This document shows positions 10,635 through 19,800 of a stretch of 64,000 bases of DNA, in pieces. This stretch comes from Achromobacter pulmonis. Lineage in GTDB: Bacteria; Pseudomonadota; Gammaproteobacteria; Burkholderiales; Burkholderiaceae_B. The stretch spans positions 36,964 to 100,963 of the forward strand of contig NZ_CADIJV010000021.1 of assembly GCF_902859765.1 (NCBI RefSeq). The letters run 5' to 3'. The translations under genes and the position numbers were made by a program. Below the pieces are notes generated by a model, which ran no database searches, had not been told where the DNA came from, and saw nothing but the letters and a program-made list of their open reading frames with translations. Each line of letters opens with the position of its first letter. Within the stretch, counting starts at the first letter, position 1.

Positions 10635-12767
10635 ATGGCTTCTGTACCCACCGGCGACGCCGGCCTCGCGCGCCTGCTCGATCCGGCCTCGATCGCGATC
10701 GTCGGCGCCTCCGACAATCCGGACAAGATCGGCGGCCGGCCCATCCACTACATGCGGCGCCACGGCTATGCGGGCACGCTGTACCCGATCAACCCGCAAC
10801 GCGCCGAAGTGCAGGGCGAGCGCGCCTGGCCCAGCTTGGCCGCGCTGCCGGTGGCGCCGGACCTGGCGATCGTGGCGGTGGCGGGCGAGCAGGCGGTGCG
10901 GGCGGTGGATGACTGCGCCGCGCTGGGCGTGGCGGCGGCCATCGTCATCTCGGCCGGCTTCTCGGAAACCGGCGAGGCCGGCCGCGCCCTGCAGGATGCG
11001 ATGACCGCGCGCGCCCGCGCCGCCGGCATGCGCATCGTCGGCCCCAACTCGCAAGGGTTGGCCAACTTCGGCAACGGCGCCATCGCCAGCTTTTCCACCA
11101 TGTTCCTGGAAGTGGCGCCGGGCGACGGGCCTGTAGCGGTCATCAGCCAGAGCGGCGGCATGTGCGCCATGGTCTACGGCCTGCTGCGCCAGCGCGGCAT
11201 CGGCGTGCGCCATGTGCACGCCACCGGCAACGAGGCCGACGTGTCGGTGGCCGAGCTGGCCTGCGCGACCCTGCGCGATCCGCAAGTCGGCTGCGTGTTG
11301 CTGTACCTGGAATCGCTGCGCGAAGCCGGGCCGCTGGCCGACGCGGCGGCGCTGGCGCGAGCGCGCGGCGTGCCGCTGATCGTGGTGAAGTCGGGCCGCT
11401 CCGAGGCCGGCGCCCGCGCGGCCGCCTCGCATACCGGCGCGCTGGCCAACGAAGACCGCGCCGTCGACGCCTTCTTCGAACACCACGGCATCCTGCGGGC
11501 GCGCGATCCGCAGGAACTGGTGCGCTACGCCGAATTGGCCCTGCGCGCCCCCTTGCCGCAAGGGCCACGCGTGGTGGTGGTCAGCAACTCCGGCGCCAGC
11601 TGCGTGCTGGCCTCGGACGCCGCCGCCGAGCGTGGCCTGGAAATCGCGCCGCTGGCCGATGCCACCCAGCAGGCGCTGGCCGACCGGCTGCCTGGCTACG
11701 CCACCACGGTGAACCCGGTGGACATCACCGCCGCGCTGCTGTCGAACAACGGTCTGTTTGGCCAGGTGCTGCCGGTGATCGGCAGCGACCCGGCGGCCGA
11801 CATGTTCCTGCTGGACATTCCGGTGGCGGGGCGCGGCTACGACGTCGCTTCGTTCGCAACGGATGCGGCCAATTTTGCGCGGGCGGCGTCCAAGCCGGTG
11901 GCGGTGGTGGCCTGGCAGGACAACGTAGCGGCCACCTTCCGCGCGCACGGCCTGCCGGTGTACGCCGACGAGATCCAGGCGATGGATGCGCTGTCGGCGC
12001 TGTTGCGGCTGCGCCGCTTGCGCGAGCGCGACGGCGGGGCCCCCGCATCGCACGGCGTCATGGCGGCCGATCCGGCGCCGGAGGCGGCCGGCGGCTTCCT
12101 GTCCGAAGCGGCCAGTCTTGCGCTGCTGGCCGGCAACGGGCTGGCGGTGATCGAACATGCCCTCTGCCACACGGCCGACGAGGCCGTGGCCGCGTGGCGC
12201 CGGATTGGCGCGCCGGTGGCCTTGAAGGCCTGCTCGGCGCAATTGCCACACAAATCCGAGCACGGACTGGTGGCGCTGGGCCTGGACGACGACGCGTCGC
12301 TGCGCGCGGCGTTTTCCCATCAGGCCCAAACCTTGGGTAAGCTGGGTGTTCGCGACGGCGCCTGGCTGGTGGCGCGGATGCACCGCGGCCTGCACGAATG
12401 CGCCTTGGGCGCGCGCGTCGATCCGGTGCTGGGGCCGGTTGTCATGATCGGCAGCGGCGGCAAGTACGTCGAGGCGCTGCGCGACGTGGCGGTGCTGATG
12501 CCGCCGTTCGATGCCGCGCAGGTGGTCGAGAAACTGCGCGGCCTGCGCGTCGGCGCGCTGCTGCAAGGGGTACGGGGCGATCCGCCAGCCGACGTCGAGG
12601 CGCTGGCGCGGCAGGCCGTGGCGTTGGGCGAATACGCGCGGGCGGCCGGTCCGCGGCTGGCGTCGATCGACATCAACCCGGTGATGGTCGGCGCCGAGGG
12701 GCAAGGCGCGGTGGCGGTGGATGCGCTGGTGGAACTGCATTCCGCCAACGCGCGCGAGGCGGCCTGA
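10635..12767 (+). CDS. ADP-forming acyl-CoA synthetase (fused alpha-beta, acetate-CoA ligase type)
   Basis: 710 residues. The order is a CoA-binding Rossmann domain (about 14-140, starting LLDPASIAIVGASD), a succinyl-CoA-ligase-like flavodoxin domain, the AAASHTGAL segment with the conserved phospho-acceptor His, and a C-terminal ATP-grasp domain (about 490-700). The enzyme forms an acyl-CoA from a carboxylate, CoA and ATP via phosphohistidine, releasing ADP. An aggggag Shine-Dalgarno lies just before the ATG at 10635. It can activate the acid bound by the Bug receptor encoded upstream. A second, AMP-forming ligase ends the same operon. Confidence 0.87.
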   Translation: MASVPTGDAGLARLLDPASIAIVGASDNPDKIGGRPIHYMRRHGYAGTLYPINPQRAEVQGERAWPSLAALPVAPDLAIVAVAGEQAVRAVDDCAALGVAAAIVISAGFSETGEAGRALQDAMTARARAAGMRIVGPNSQGLANFGNGAIASFSTMFLEVAPGDGPVAVISQSGGMCAMVYGLLRQRGIGVRHVHATGNEADVSVAELACATLRDPQVGCVLLYLESLREAGPLADAAALARARGVPLIVVKSGRSEAGARAAASHTGALANEDRAVDAFFEHHGILRARDPQELVRYAELALRAPLPQGPRVVVVSNSGASCVLASDAAAERGLEIAPLADATQQALADRLPGYATTVNPVDITAALLSNNGLFGQVLPVIGSDPAADMFLLDIPVAGRGYDVASFATDAANFARAASKPVAVVAWQDNVAATFRAHGLPVYADEIQAMDALSALLRLRRLRERDGGAPASHGVMAADPAPEAAGGFLSEAASLALLAGNGLAVIEHALCHTADEAVAAWRRIGAPVALKACSAQLPHKSEHGLVALGLDDDASLRAAFSHQAQTLGKLGVRDGAWLVARMHRGLHECALGARVDPVLGPVVMIGSGGKYVEALRDVAVLMPPFDAAQVVEKLRGLRVGALLQGVRGDPPADVEALARQAVALGEYARAAGPRLASIDINPVMVGAEGQGAVAVDALVELHSANAREAA

Positions 12768-12800
12768 TGCCGCCCGTATGCAAACAAAGGAGACGCACCG

Positions 12801-13562
12801 ATGTTTGAAGACCTGAAGTCCAAGACCGCGCTGGTCACCGGCGCCTACAGCGGCCTGGGCCGCCATTTCGCGCTGCGGCTGGCCGAGGCCGGCGCGCGCG
12901 TGGCCTTGTGCGGCCGCAGGACCGAATTGGGCGAGGCGCTGGCGCAGGAGATCCGCGCCGGTGGCGGCCAGGCCTGCGTCGCGGGCATGGACGTCACCCA
13001 TCCCGACAGCGTGCAGGCCGCGTTCGCGCAGGCGCAGCAGGCGCTGGGCCCGGTGGACATCGTCGTCAACAACGCCGGCATCGCCATGACGCGCCCGGCG
13101 CTGGAGATCAGCGAGGACGAATGGACCGGCCTGATCGACGTCAACCTGAACGGCGCGTGGCGCGTGGCCCAATGCGCCGCGCGCCACTTCCACGGCCACG
13201 GCCGGCCCGGCGCCATCATCAACATCGCCTCGATCCTGGGCCAGCGCGTGGCCTCGCACGTGGCCGCCTACACCGCCGCCAAGGCCGGCCTGCTGCACCT
13301 GACCCGCGCGCTGGCGCTGGAATGGGCGCGCCATGGCATCCGCGTGAACGCGCTGGCGCCCGGCTACATCGGCACCGACCTCAATCGCGATTTCTTCGCC
13401 ACGCCCGCCGGCGAGGCCCTGGTCAAACGCATCCCGCAGCGCCGCCTGGGCACGCCGCAAGACCTGGACGGCCCCTTGCTGCTGCTGGCCTCCGACGCCT
13501 CGGCCTACATGACGGGCGCCGTCATCGACGTGGACGGCGGCCACCTGGCCAGCTCGCTCTGA
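12801..13562 (+). CDS. Short-chain dehydrogenase/reductase (SDR)
   Basis: 253 residues, classical SDR. The nucleotide site is TGAYSGLG (near residue 13), NNAG is at 90-93, and the catalytic residues are Ser144, Tyr157 and Lys161 (YTAAK). The motif variant with Tyr in the glycine loop is still compatible with NAD(P) binding. By context it would oxidise a 3-hydroxyacyl-CoA or related alcohol in the beta-oxidation-like pathway. FabG-type activity cannot be excluded. Confidence 0.88.
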   Translation: MFEDLKSKTALVTGAYSGLGRHFALRLAEAGARVALCGRRTELGEALAQEIRAGGGQACVAGMDVTHPDSVQAAFAQAQQALGPVDIVVNNAGIAMTRPALEISEDEWTGLIDVNLNGAWRVAQCAARHFHGHGRPGAIINIASILGQRVASHVAAYTAAKAGLLHLTRALALEWARHGIRVNALAPGYIGTDLNRDFFATPAGEALVKRIPQRRLGTPQDLDGPLLLLASDASAYMTGAVIDVDGGHLASSL

Positions 13563-13590
13563 ACCTGCATCCCCATCCGGAGACCCCGCC

Positions 13591-14817
13591 ATGGATTTTT
13601 CGCTGCCCCCTGAACTGGAAGACTACCGCCAGCGCGTGCGCGCCTTCGTCGACCGCGAGCTGATTCCGCTGGAAGCCGACCGCGCCAACTACGACGCCCA
13701 CGAGAACATCGACGAAGCCCTGCTGGACCGCGTGCGCGCCAAGGCCCGCGAGGCCGGCCTGTGGGCCTTGCAGATGCCGCGCCAGCGCGGCGGCCAGGGC
13801 CTGCCGATGGTGGGCCTGGCCGCCTGCTACGAAGAAATGAACCGTTCCATCTTCGGCCCGGCCGCCTTCAACGCCGCCGCCCCCGACGACGGCAACATGC
13901 GCGTGCTGGCGCAGGTGGCGCGGCCCGACCAGCAGGACCGCTGGCTGCAACCCATCATCGACGGCAAGGTGCGCTCGTCCTTCGTCATGACCGAACCCAA
14001 TCCGGGCAGCGGCTCGGACCCATCGATGATGCGCACCACCGCCACCCGCCAGGGCGACAAATGGCTGATCCATGGCCGCAAGTGGTTCATCACCGGCGCC
14101 GGCGCGGCGCAACACTTCATCCTGATCGCGCGCACCTCGGACGATACGCGCAAGGGCCTGTCGGCCTTTCTGTTCGACGCCGGCCAGCCCGGCTGGCGCA
14201 TCGTGCGCCGCATTCCCATCATGGGCCCCGAAGAACACGGCGGCCATTGTGAACTGGAATTCGACGGCCTGGAGATCCCCGACGAGAACCGCCTGATGGA
14301 AGTGGGCGACGGCCTCAAGCTGACGCAGATCCGCCTGGGCCCGGCGCGCCTGACGCACTGCATGCGCTGGCTGGGCCTGGCGCGGCGCGCCATGGCGGTG
14401 GCGGTGGACTACGTCGGCGAACGCAGCAGCTTCGGCCAGAAGCTGGCCGACCGCGAGGGCGTGCAGTGGCTGCTGGGCGACGCCGCCATGCAGATCGAGA
14501 TCGGCCGCCTGCTCACCATGCGCGCCGCCGCGCGGCTGGACCAGGGCGACTTCGCGCGCAAGGAAATCTCCATGGCCAAGATCGTGGTGTCGGAAACCCT
14601 GCACAAGGTGGTCGACACTGCCTTGCAGCTGAACGGCGCGCGCGGCTATTCCAAGGACACACCGCTGGAATGGATCTACCGTTACGCGCGCCAGGCGCGG
14701 CTGGTGGATGGCGCCTCCGAAGTGCACAAGATGGTGTTGGCGCGCTACCTGATGGACCAGGGCGACGCGTTCTGGCATTGGGACGACGCGGACGCCCCGC
14801 GCAAGGCGCTGGTATGA
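13591..14817 (+). CDS. Acyl-CoA dehydrogenase (ACAD10/11-like)
   Basis: 408 residues with the three-part ACAD fold: N-terminal helical domain, central beta domain containing FVMTEPNPGSGSDPS, and C-terminal helical domain with RLTHCMRWLG and GARGYSKDTPLEWIYRYAR. The FAD enzyme introduces an alpha,beta double bond in an acyl-CoA. Its stop codon overlaps the start of an aminoglycoside-phosphotransferase-like kinase. This is the same two activities that are fused in vertebrate ACAD10/11, which process 4-hydroxy acids by phosphorylation and elimination. The analogy suggests a 4-hydroxy or branched acyl substrate, but this is inference. Confidence 0.9.
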   Translation: MDFSLPPELEDYRQRVRAFVDRELIPLEADRANYDAHENIDEALLDRVRAKAREAGLWALQMPRQRGGQGLPMVGLAACYEEMNRSIFGPAAFNAAAPDDGNMRVLAQVARPDQQDRWLQPIIDGKVRSSFVMTEPNPGSGSDPSMMRTTATRQGDKWLIHGRKWFITGAGAAQHFILIARTSDDTRKGLSAFLFDAGQPGWRIVRRIPIMGPEEHGGHCELEFDGLEIPDENRLMEVGDGLKLTQIRLGPARLTHCMRWLGLARRAMAVAVDYVGERSSFGQKLADREGVQWLLGDAAMQIEIGRLLTMRAAARLDQGDFARKEISMAKIVVSETLHKVVDTALQLNGARGYSKDTPLEWIYRYARQARLVDGASEVHKMVLARYLMDQGDAFWHWDDADAPRKALV

Positions 14818-15878
14818 ACGCGCCCGACCATGCGCCGGACGCCGCCCCTGAATGGCTGCCCGCGCTGGCCGCCTACCTGTCGGCGCAAGGCCTGGGCAGC
14901 GCCGACGGCCTGCGCGCGCGGGCGCTGACGGGCGGCCAGTCCAACCCGACCTTCCTGCTGCAAGACGCCAGCGGCGCGCGCGTGCTGCGCAAGCAGCCGC
15001 CCGGCACGCTGCTGCCGTCCGCCCACGCCATCGACCGCGAATACCGCGTCATGGCCGCGCTGGCCGGCACCGCCGTGCCCGTGCCGGCCATGCTGCACTA
15101 CTGCGCCGATCCGGCCATCATCGGCACGCCGTTCTACCTGATGGGCTACGCCCGCGGCCGGGTCTTCATGGACCCCGCGCTACCCGGCCTGGCGCCCGCC
15201 GAACGCGCCGCGTTGTACGCCGAAACCGGCCGCGTGCTGGCCGCGCTGCATGCGGTGGAACCGGCCACCGTCGGCCTGGCGGACTACGGCAAGGCCGGCG
15301 ACTACTTCGCGCGGCAGGTAGCGCGCTGGACCCGCCAGTACCGCGACACCGAGACCACCGCCATCGCCGCCATGGACGCGCTGATCGACTGGTTGCCGCA
15401 ACATCTGCCGCATGACGACCAGACCCGCCTGGTGCACGGCGACTACCGCATCGACAACCTGGTGTTCGCGCCCGACGCACCGCGCGCCATCGCGCTGCTG
15501 GACTGGGAGTTGTCCACGCTGGGTCACCCCCTGGCGGACCTGGCCTATCACTGCATGTGCTGGCGCATCCCGCCGGCCTTGTGGCGCGGCATCGCCGGCC
15601 TGGACCTGGCGGCGCTGGGCATTCCCGACGAAGCCGCGTTCGTGCGCGCCTATTGCGACACGCGCGGCATCACGCCGCCAGCCAACTGGGATTTCTACCT
15701 GGCCTACAGCTTCTTTCGCATCGCCGCGATCCTGCAGGGCGTGTATGCCCGCGCCCGCGCCGGCAACGCCGCCGCCACGGACGCGCTGGAAATGGGCGCG
15801 CGCGTCGCGCCGCTGGCGGCGCTGGGCTGGCAGGCCGCGCAACGGGAATCCGCACGCCTGGCCGCCGCCGGCCGATAG
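14814..15878 (+). CDS. Phosphotransferase family protein (APH fold, ACAD10/11 kinase-like)
   Basis: 354 residues. The kinase motifs are intact: LVHGDYRIDNLVF (catalytic Asp and Asn) and ALLDWELSTLG (metal-binding DWE). The N-terminal LTGGQSNPTFLL segment fits the nucleotide loop. The start overlaps the dehydrogenase stop by 4 bases (ATGA), implying translational coupling. Relatives phosphorylate hydroxyacyl-CoAs in the ACAD10/11 route. An antibiotic-resistance role is unlikely in this context. Confidence 0.85.
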   Translation: MNAPDHAPDAAPEWLPALAAYLSAQGLGSADGLRARALTGGQSNPTFLLQDASGARVLRKQPPGTLLPSAHAIDREYRVMAALAGTAVPVPAMLHYCADPAIIGTPFYLMGYARGRVFMDPALPGLAPAERAALYAETGRVLAALHAVEPATVGLADYGKAGDYFARQVARWTRQYRDTETTAIAAMDALIDWLPQHLPHDDQTRLVHGDYRIDNLVFAPDAPRAIALLDWELSTLGHPLADLAYHCMCWRIPPALWRGIAGLDLAALGIPDEAAFVRAYCDTRGITPPANWDFYLAYSFFRIAAILQGVYARARAGNAAATDALEMGARVAPLAALGWQAAQRESARLAAAGR

Positions 15879-15887
15879 GAGCGCATC

Positions 15888-17531
15888 ATGACCGCATCGC
15901 CCCCCGACGCGCTGCCGCGCAACGCCGCCAATCACCAGCCGCTGACACCGCTGGGCTTTCTGCAATGGGCCGCGGCCGTCTACCCGGAGCGCGCCGCGCT
16001 GCTGCACGGCGACCGTAGCCAAAGCTGGCGCGCCACCTACGCGCGCTGCCGGCAGATGGCCGCGGCGCTCACCGCCTGGGGCGTGCGCCGTGGCGAGGTG
16101 GTGGCGGTGCTGGCGCCGAACACGCCGGCCCTGTACGAAGCGCATTTTGGCGTGCCGATGGCCGGCGCGGTGCTGAACGCGCTCAACACCCGGCTGGACG
16201 CGCGCACCCTGGCATTCATCCTGCAACACGGCGGTGCCACCGTGCTGCTATACGACAGCGAATACGCGCCCCTGGTGCGCGAGGTGCTGGCCCACCTGCC
16301 GACCCCGCCGCGCACCGTGCGCATCGAGGACAGCGAGTACGCCGGCCCCCACGGCGACCTGGGCGATGCGCAATACGAAGCCTGGCTCGCCGCGCAACCG
16401 CCCGACGCGCCCTGGGAAGGGCCGCGGGACGAATGGGACAACCTCTGCCTGAACTACACCTCGGGCACCACCGGCAACCCCAAAGGCGTGCTCTATCACC
16501 ATCGCGGCGCCTACCTGAACGCCAGCGGCAACGTGCTGGCCTGCGGCATGCCGCCGCACGCGGTCTACCTGTGGACCCTGCCCATGTTCCACTGCAACGG
16601 CTGGTGCTTCCCGTGGACCATGGCGGCGCTGGCCGGCACCAACGTCTGCCTGCGGCGCGTGGAGCCGGCGGCCATCTTCGAGGCCATCCGCCGCCACCAG
16701 GTCGGCTTCTTCTGCGCCGCCCCCGTGGTGCTGAACATGCTGGTCAACGCCCCGGCCGACGTCCGCCATCGCGCCACCCATCGCGTGCAGGCCATGACCG
16801 GCGGCGCCGCGCCGCCCGCCGCCATCATCGAAGCGATGGAACAGCTGGGCGTGGGCGTCACGCACCTGTACGGCTTGACCGAAACCTATGGCCCGTCGAT
16901 CAGCTGCGCCTGGCACGAGGAATGGGACGGCCTGCCGCTGGCCGAGCGCGCCGCGCTCAAGGCGCGCATCGGCGTGCGCAAGCTCAACGTCGAAGCGGTG
17001 CAAGTGATGGACGCCGACCTGCAACCGGTGCCGGCCGACGGCGCCACGCTGGGCGAGATCATGCTGCGCGGCAATACGCTGATGAAGGGCTACCTGCACA
17101 ACCCCGACGCCACCGCCGACGCCTTCGCCGGCGGCTGGTTCCATTCCGGCGACCTGGCCGTGGTGCATCCCGACGGCTACATCGAGATCAAGGACCGCGC
17201 CAAGGACATCATCATCTCGGGCGGCGAAAACATCTCGACCGTGGAAATCGAAAGCGTGCTGTACCGCCACCCCGACGTGCTGGAAGCCGCCGTGGTGGCG
17301 CGGCCCGACGCGGTATGGGGCGAAACCCCATGCGCCTTCGTCACGCTGAAAGAGGGCGCGTCGCGCAGCGCCGACGACCTGATCGCCTACTGCCGCGAAC
17401 ACCTGGCGCGCTTCAAGACGCCGCGCACCGTGGTGTTCGGCGCCCTGCCCAAGACCTCGACCGGCAAGATCCAGAAATTCGTGCTGCGCGAGCAGGCGGC
17501 GGCATTGGGGCGCGGCGAGCCTCCCGCATGA
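15888..17531 (+). CDS. AMP-forming acyl-CoA synthetase
   Basis: 547 residues of the ANL superfamily. The P-loop is YTSGTTGNPKG, the A5 motif is GLTETYGP, the hinge region is IKDRAKDIIISGGENIS, and the catalytic lysine lies in KTSTGKIQK close to the C-terminus. It makes an acyl-AMP, then acyl-CoA. Similarity is to medium-chain/AAE3-like ligases, so the exact acid is not predictable. The ATG at 15888 follows the kinase stop by 9 bases with taggag as Shine-Dalgarno. It is the last gene of the IclR operon. Confidence 0.9.
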   Translation: MTASPPDALPRNAANHQPLTPLGFLQWAAAVYPERAALLHGDRSQSWRATYARCRQMAAALTAWGVRRGEVVAVLAPNTPALYEAHFGVPMAGAVLNALNTRLDARTLAFILQHGGATVLLYDSEYAPLVREVLAHLPTPPRTVRIEDSEYAGPHGDLGDAQYEAWLAAQPPDAPWEGPRDEWDNLCLNYTSGTTGNPKGVLYHHRGAYLNASGNVLACGMPPHAVYLWTLPMFHCNGWCFPWTMAALAGTNVCLRRVEPAAIFEAIRRHQVGFFCAAPVVLNMLVNAPADVRHRATHRVQAMTGGAAPPAAIIEAMEQLGVGVTHLYGLTETYGPSISCAWHEEWDGLPLAERAALKARIGVRKLNVEAVQVMDADLQPVPADGATLGEIMLRGNTLMKGYLHNPDATADAFAGGWFHSGDLAVVHPDGYIEIKDRAKDIIISGGENISTVEIESVLYRHPDVLEAAVVARPDAVWGETPCAFVTLKEGASRSADDLIAYCREHLARFKTPRTVVFGALPKTSTGKIQKFVLREQAAALGRGEPPA

Positions 17532-17534
17532 GGC

Positions 17535-17568
17535 ACGGGGCCAGGCGGCCATGCCCGCCTGGCCCCGT
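17535..17568. terminator. Bidirectional hairpin between convergent genes
   Basis: A perfect 14-base stem (acggggccaggcgg with ccgcctggccccgt) and 6-base loop sits between the end of the acyl-CoA ligase gene and the end of the convergent DUF1963 gene. No T-tract follows on either strand. Position and stem strength support a shared terminator. Confidence 0.65.
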
Positions 17569-17588
17569 AACGGCGCGGGCACAACGCG

Positions 17589-18653
17589 CTAGTCGCATTG
17601 ATACGTGACACGCGCCAGATCGAACCGGCGCGCCGCGATATCCTGTTCGCGCATCAGGACATAGTAGGCGCCGGGCTGCGGAATGCCGGCATGCGGGTCC
17701 GCGCCGATCTGCAGCACCAGCCGCCAATCGCGCGCGCCGGGCAGCAAGGCCTGCGCTGCCTGGCTCTTCCAGGCCGCATGGCCGCCGCAATCCAGGCCGT
17801 GCGACACCAGTTGGCAGGTCGCCTGCATGCCGTTCTGCAACGATTGCGGATAGCCGCCAAGCTGATGGTTGTCGCGGCCGTCCATGTCCGGCGTGCCGAA
17901 CCGCGAGCGCCAATCCTGGTAGCTTTCGTAGCTATCCTCATCGTCGAACGCAAATGCATCCCAGCCTGCGTCATCGACGCCGATCGGCGTCAGCACCGTG
18001 CGCGCCGAGACCGGGGCCGCTCGGAACACGCAGGTCCACTCGTCATCCGACAGCGAGGCCAACGCCCGCGGCACCGGCGCCCGTTGCAGCGCCGCCGCCG
18101 GCGTGGTGTCCCACAGCACCCGCCAGCCCACCGAGGCGGCGGGGGTGAAACTCTCGGCCTGCTCCAGGAAATCGTAGAACACCAGCAGCCGGCCCTCGCG
18201 CGGCAATGCGGCGTCGAATCCCGGTTCGCGCGACAGCGTGGCCAGGTCGAACTGTCCCAGGAACGTCAACGGGAAGGTCGTCTCCACCGCATCCGCCCGG
18301 GCGCGGGCATCGGCGCTGAAGCGCTCGCCTTGCGCCGGCGTCATCCACGACCGTTGCTTCTTCGACTCCGCCAGCAGGCGGTCGGCCTCCCTTCGATGCC
18401 CCGCCGCGCGCTCGGCCGCATCCGGATAGGCGGGCCGCGTCGGCCAGGCCATGCCGGGCGGCAGGTCGGGGCGCCCGCCGATCTTGCTGGCGCCCAACGG
18501 AATCGCCGCCTCGTCGGCGGTGGCGGTCGCCAGCACCAGCGCGGGACGTGCCTGCGCCAGCAAACGCGCAACTACATCGGCCGGCAGATCAATGTCGTCC
18601 AGCGATCGGCGCAGGGCGTCCAGATCCGAAGGGAGCGGGGTGATATCCATCAT
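17589..18653 (-). CDS. DUF1963 (YwqG-like) family protein
   Basis: 354 residues, predicted soluble. Features match the DUF1963/YwqG family: the GGRPDLPPGMAWP segment near the N-terminus, LTFLGQFDL in the middle and the HQLGGYPQSLQ motif toward the C-terminus. The frame is open to 18695, but aaggagg stands 8 bases before the ATG at 18653 and decides that start. The family has no established enzymatic function; relatives are often stress- or immunity-associated. It stands alone, convergent with the acyl-CoA operon. Confidence 0.82.
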   Translation of the reverse strand: MMDITPLPSDLDALRRSLDDIDLPADVVARLLAQARPALVLATATADEAAIPLGASKIGGRPDLPPGMAWPTRPAYPDAAERAAGHRREADRLLAESKKQRSWMTPAQGERFSADARARADAVETTFPLTFLGQFDLATLSREPGFDAALPREGRLLVFYDFLEQAESFTPAASVGWRVLWDTTPAAALQRAPVPRALASLSDDEWTCVFRAAPVSARTVLTPIGVDDAGWDAFAFDDEDSYESYQDWRSRFGTPDMDGRDNHQLGGYPQSLQNGMQATCQLVSHGLDCGGHAAWKSQAAQALLPGARDWRLVLQIGADPHAGIPQPGAYYVLMREQDIAARRFDLARVTYQCD

Positions 18654-18802
18654 CGGCGAATCCTCCTTGGGTGGGCCGCGCCGCGGCGCGGGCAACGGGC
18701 ATGCCGTTCAACAGCCCCATTCTAGGACGGCGGCATGACATGCCCCTTCGCCCCTCCCGGCCGGCGCATCATCGGCCACCCATACCTACCTACGTCTATC
18801 TA

Positions 18803-18829
18803 TTGACGCGCAAAAGCCGTCGATATCAT
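18803..18829 (+). promoter_or_regulatory. Possible promoter before the PhyH operon
   Basis: TTGACG (18803-18808) and TATCAT (18824-18829) lie 60 bases before the PhyH start, in an unusually AT-rich stretch of the 235-base divergent gap. The 15-base spacing is shorter than ideal for sigma-70, so this is only a candidate. Confidence 0.3.
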
Positions 18830-18888
18830 GGGCACATGGAAGGGCATTGCCTGCCGCGATGCCCGTGATCCGCATCAGGAGCTGCCCC

Positions 18889-19773
18889 ATGTCCCATCAC
18901 CTGTCCAGTGAAGAAGCCGCGGCCTTCGAGAAAGACGGATTCCTCATCGTCCACGAATTGTTCGACCGTGACGCGGTCGCCTCGATGCGGACCGCCATCG
19001 ACACGGTCATCGCCGGCGCGCCCGACCTGCGCCAGATCGCCGAACTCGAACCCGGCGATGCGCGCATCATCCGCCGCATCTGGCAGCCCTCGAAAAAGCA
19101 CGAGGCCTTCCGCCGCATCCAGGAAGACGCGCGCCTGCTCGACCGCCTGGAATCGCTGATCGGGCCCGACATCGTGTTCCACCACAGCAAGCTCAACATG
19201 AAGGGGCCACGCATCGGCTCGCCAGTGGAATGGCACCAGGACTTCTCGTACTACCCGCACACCAATTCCAAGCTGGTGGCCTGCCTGACCTACCTGGACG
19301 ACGCCACCGAGGACAACGGCTGTCTGCGGCTGCTGGCCGGTTCGCACAAGGCCAACGTCTACGACCACACCGAAGACGGCGCCTTTCGCGGCAAGGTCAG
19401 CCCCGCCAACCTGCCGTCGGGCTGCCAGGAAGTGGTGGCCGCCGGCAAGGCCGGCACGGTCGTGTTCCTGCACTGCAAAGTGCTGCACCGCTCCGACGCC
19501 AACCATTCCGACCAGTACCGCCGCGTCTTCATCCCGGCCTATCGCGCCGCCGACGCGCTGCCGATCTACTTCGGCCCGCACGCCGCGCACAACGAACCCG
19601 ACGTCTATCTGCTGCGCGGCCGCCACCGCGCCGAGGTGACGCTGGAAGGCGGGCGCTACCCGCTGCCGATCGCAGCCAAGGCGTTCAACTCGCTGTACGC
19701 GCTGCAGCAGGGCGAGCACCTGCTCAAGGAAGAACTGCACACCCGCGCCAGCGGCTACGCCACCCACGCCTGA
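18889..19773 (+). CDS. Phytanoyl-CoA dioxygenase (PhyH) family Fe(II)/2-oxoglutarate oxygenase
   Basis: 294 residues. The facial triad is visible: His116 and Asp118 in EWHQDFSYY, and His200 in KVLHRSD. Arg211/212 are placed to bind the 2-oxoglutarate carboxylate. Such enzymes hydroxylate small molecules, often in natural-product pathways. It is the first gene of a plus-strand run with two ATP-grasp ligases, a DUF1611 protein and a malic enzyme. A cagga Shine-Dalgarno precedes the ATG. The substrate is probably an amino acid or short peptide, by context only. Confidence 0.88.
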   Translation: MSHHLSSEEAAAFEKDGFLIVHELFDRDAVASMRTAIDTVIAGAPDLRQIAELEPGDARIIRRIWQPSKKHEAFRRIQEDARLLDRLESLIGPDIVFHHSKLNMKGPRIGSPVEWHQDFSYYPHTNSKLVACLTYLDDATEDNGCLRLLAGSHKANVYDHTEDGAFRGKVSPANLPSGCQEVVAAGKAGTVVFLHCKVLHRSDANHSDQYRRVFIPAYRAADALPIYFGPHAAHNEPDVYLLRGRHRAEVTLEGGRYPLPIAAKAFNSLYALQQGEHLLKEELHTRASGYATHA

Positions 19774-19800
19774 TGCGCGTCAGCGTCCAAGGAGACTGGC

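Noticed and set aside
10359-13592. 1,077-residue minus-strand open frame
   Set aside because: Antisense shadow of the Bug, ADP-forming ligase and SDR genes, with the same biased composition.
14814-15878. Aminoglycoside resistance kinase
   Set aside because: The APH fold is shared by ACAD10/11-type kinases, and tight coupling to an acyl-CoA dehydrogenase makes metabolic function far likelier.
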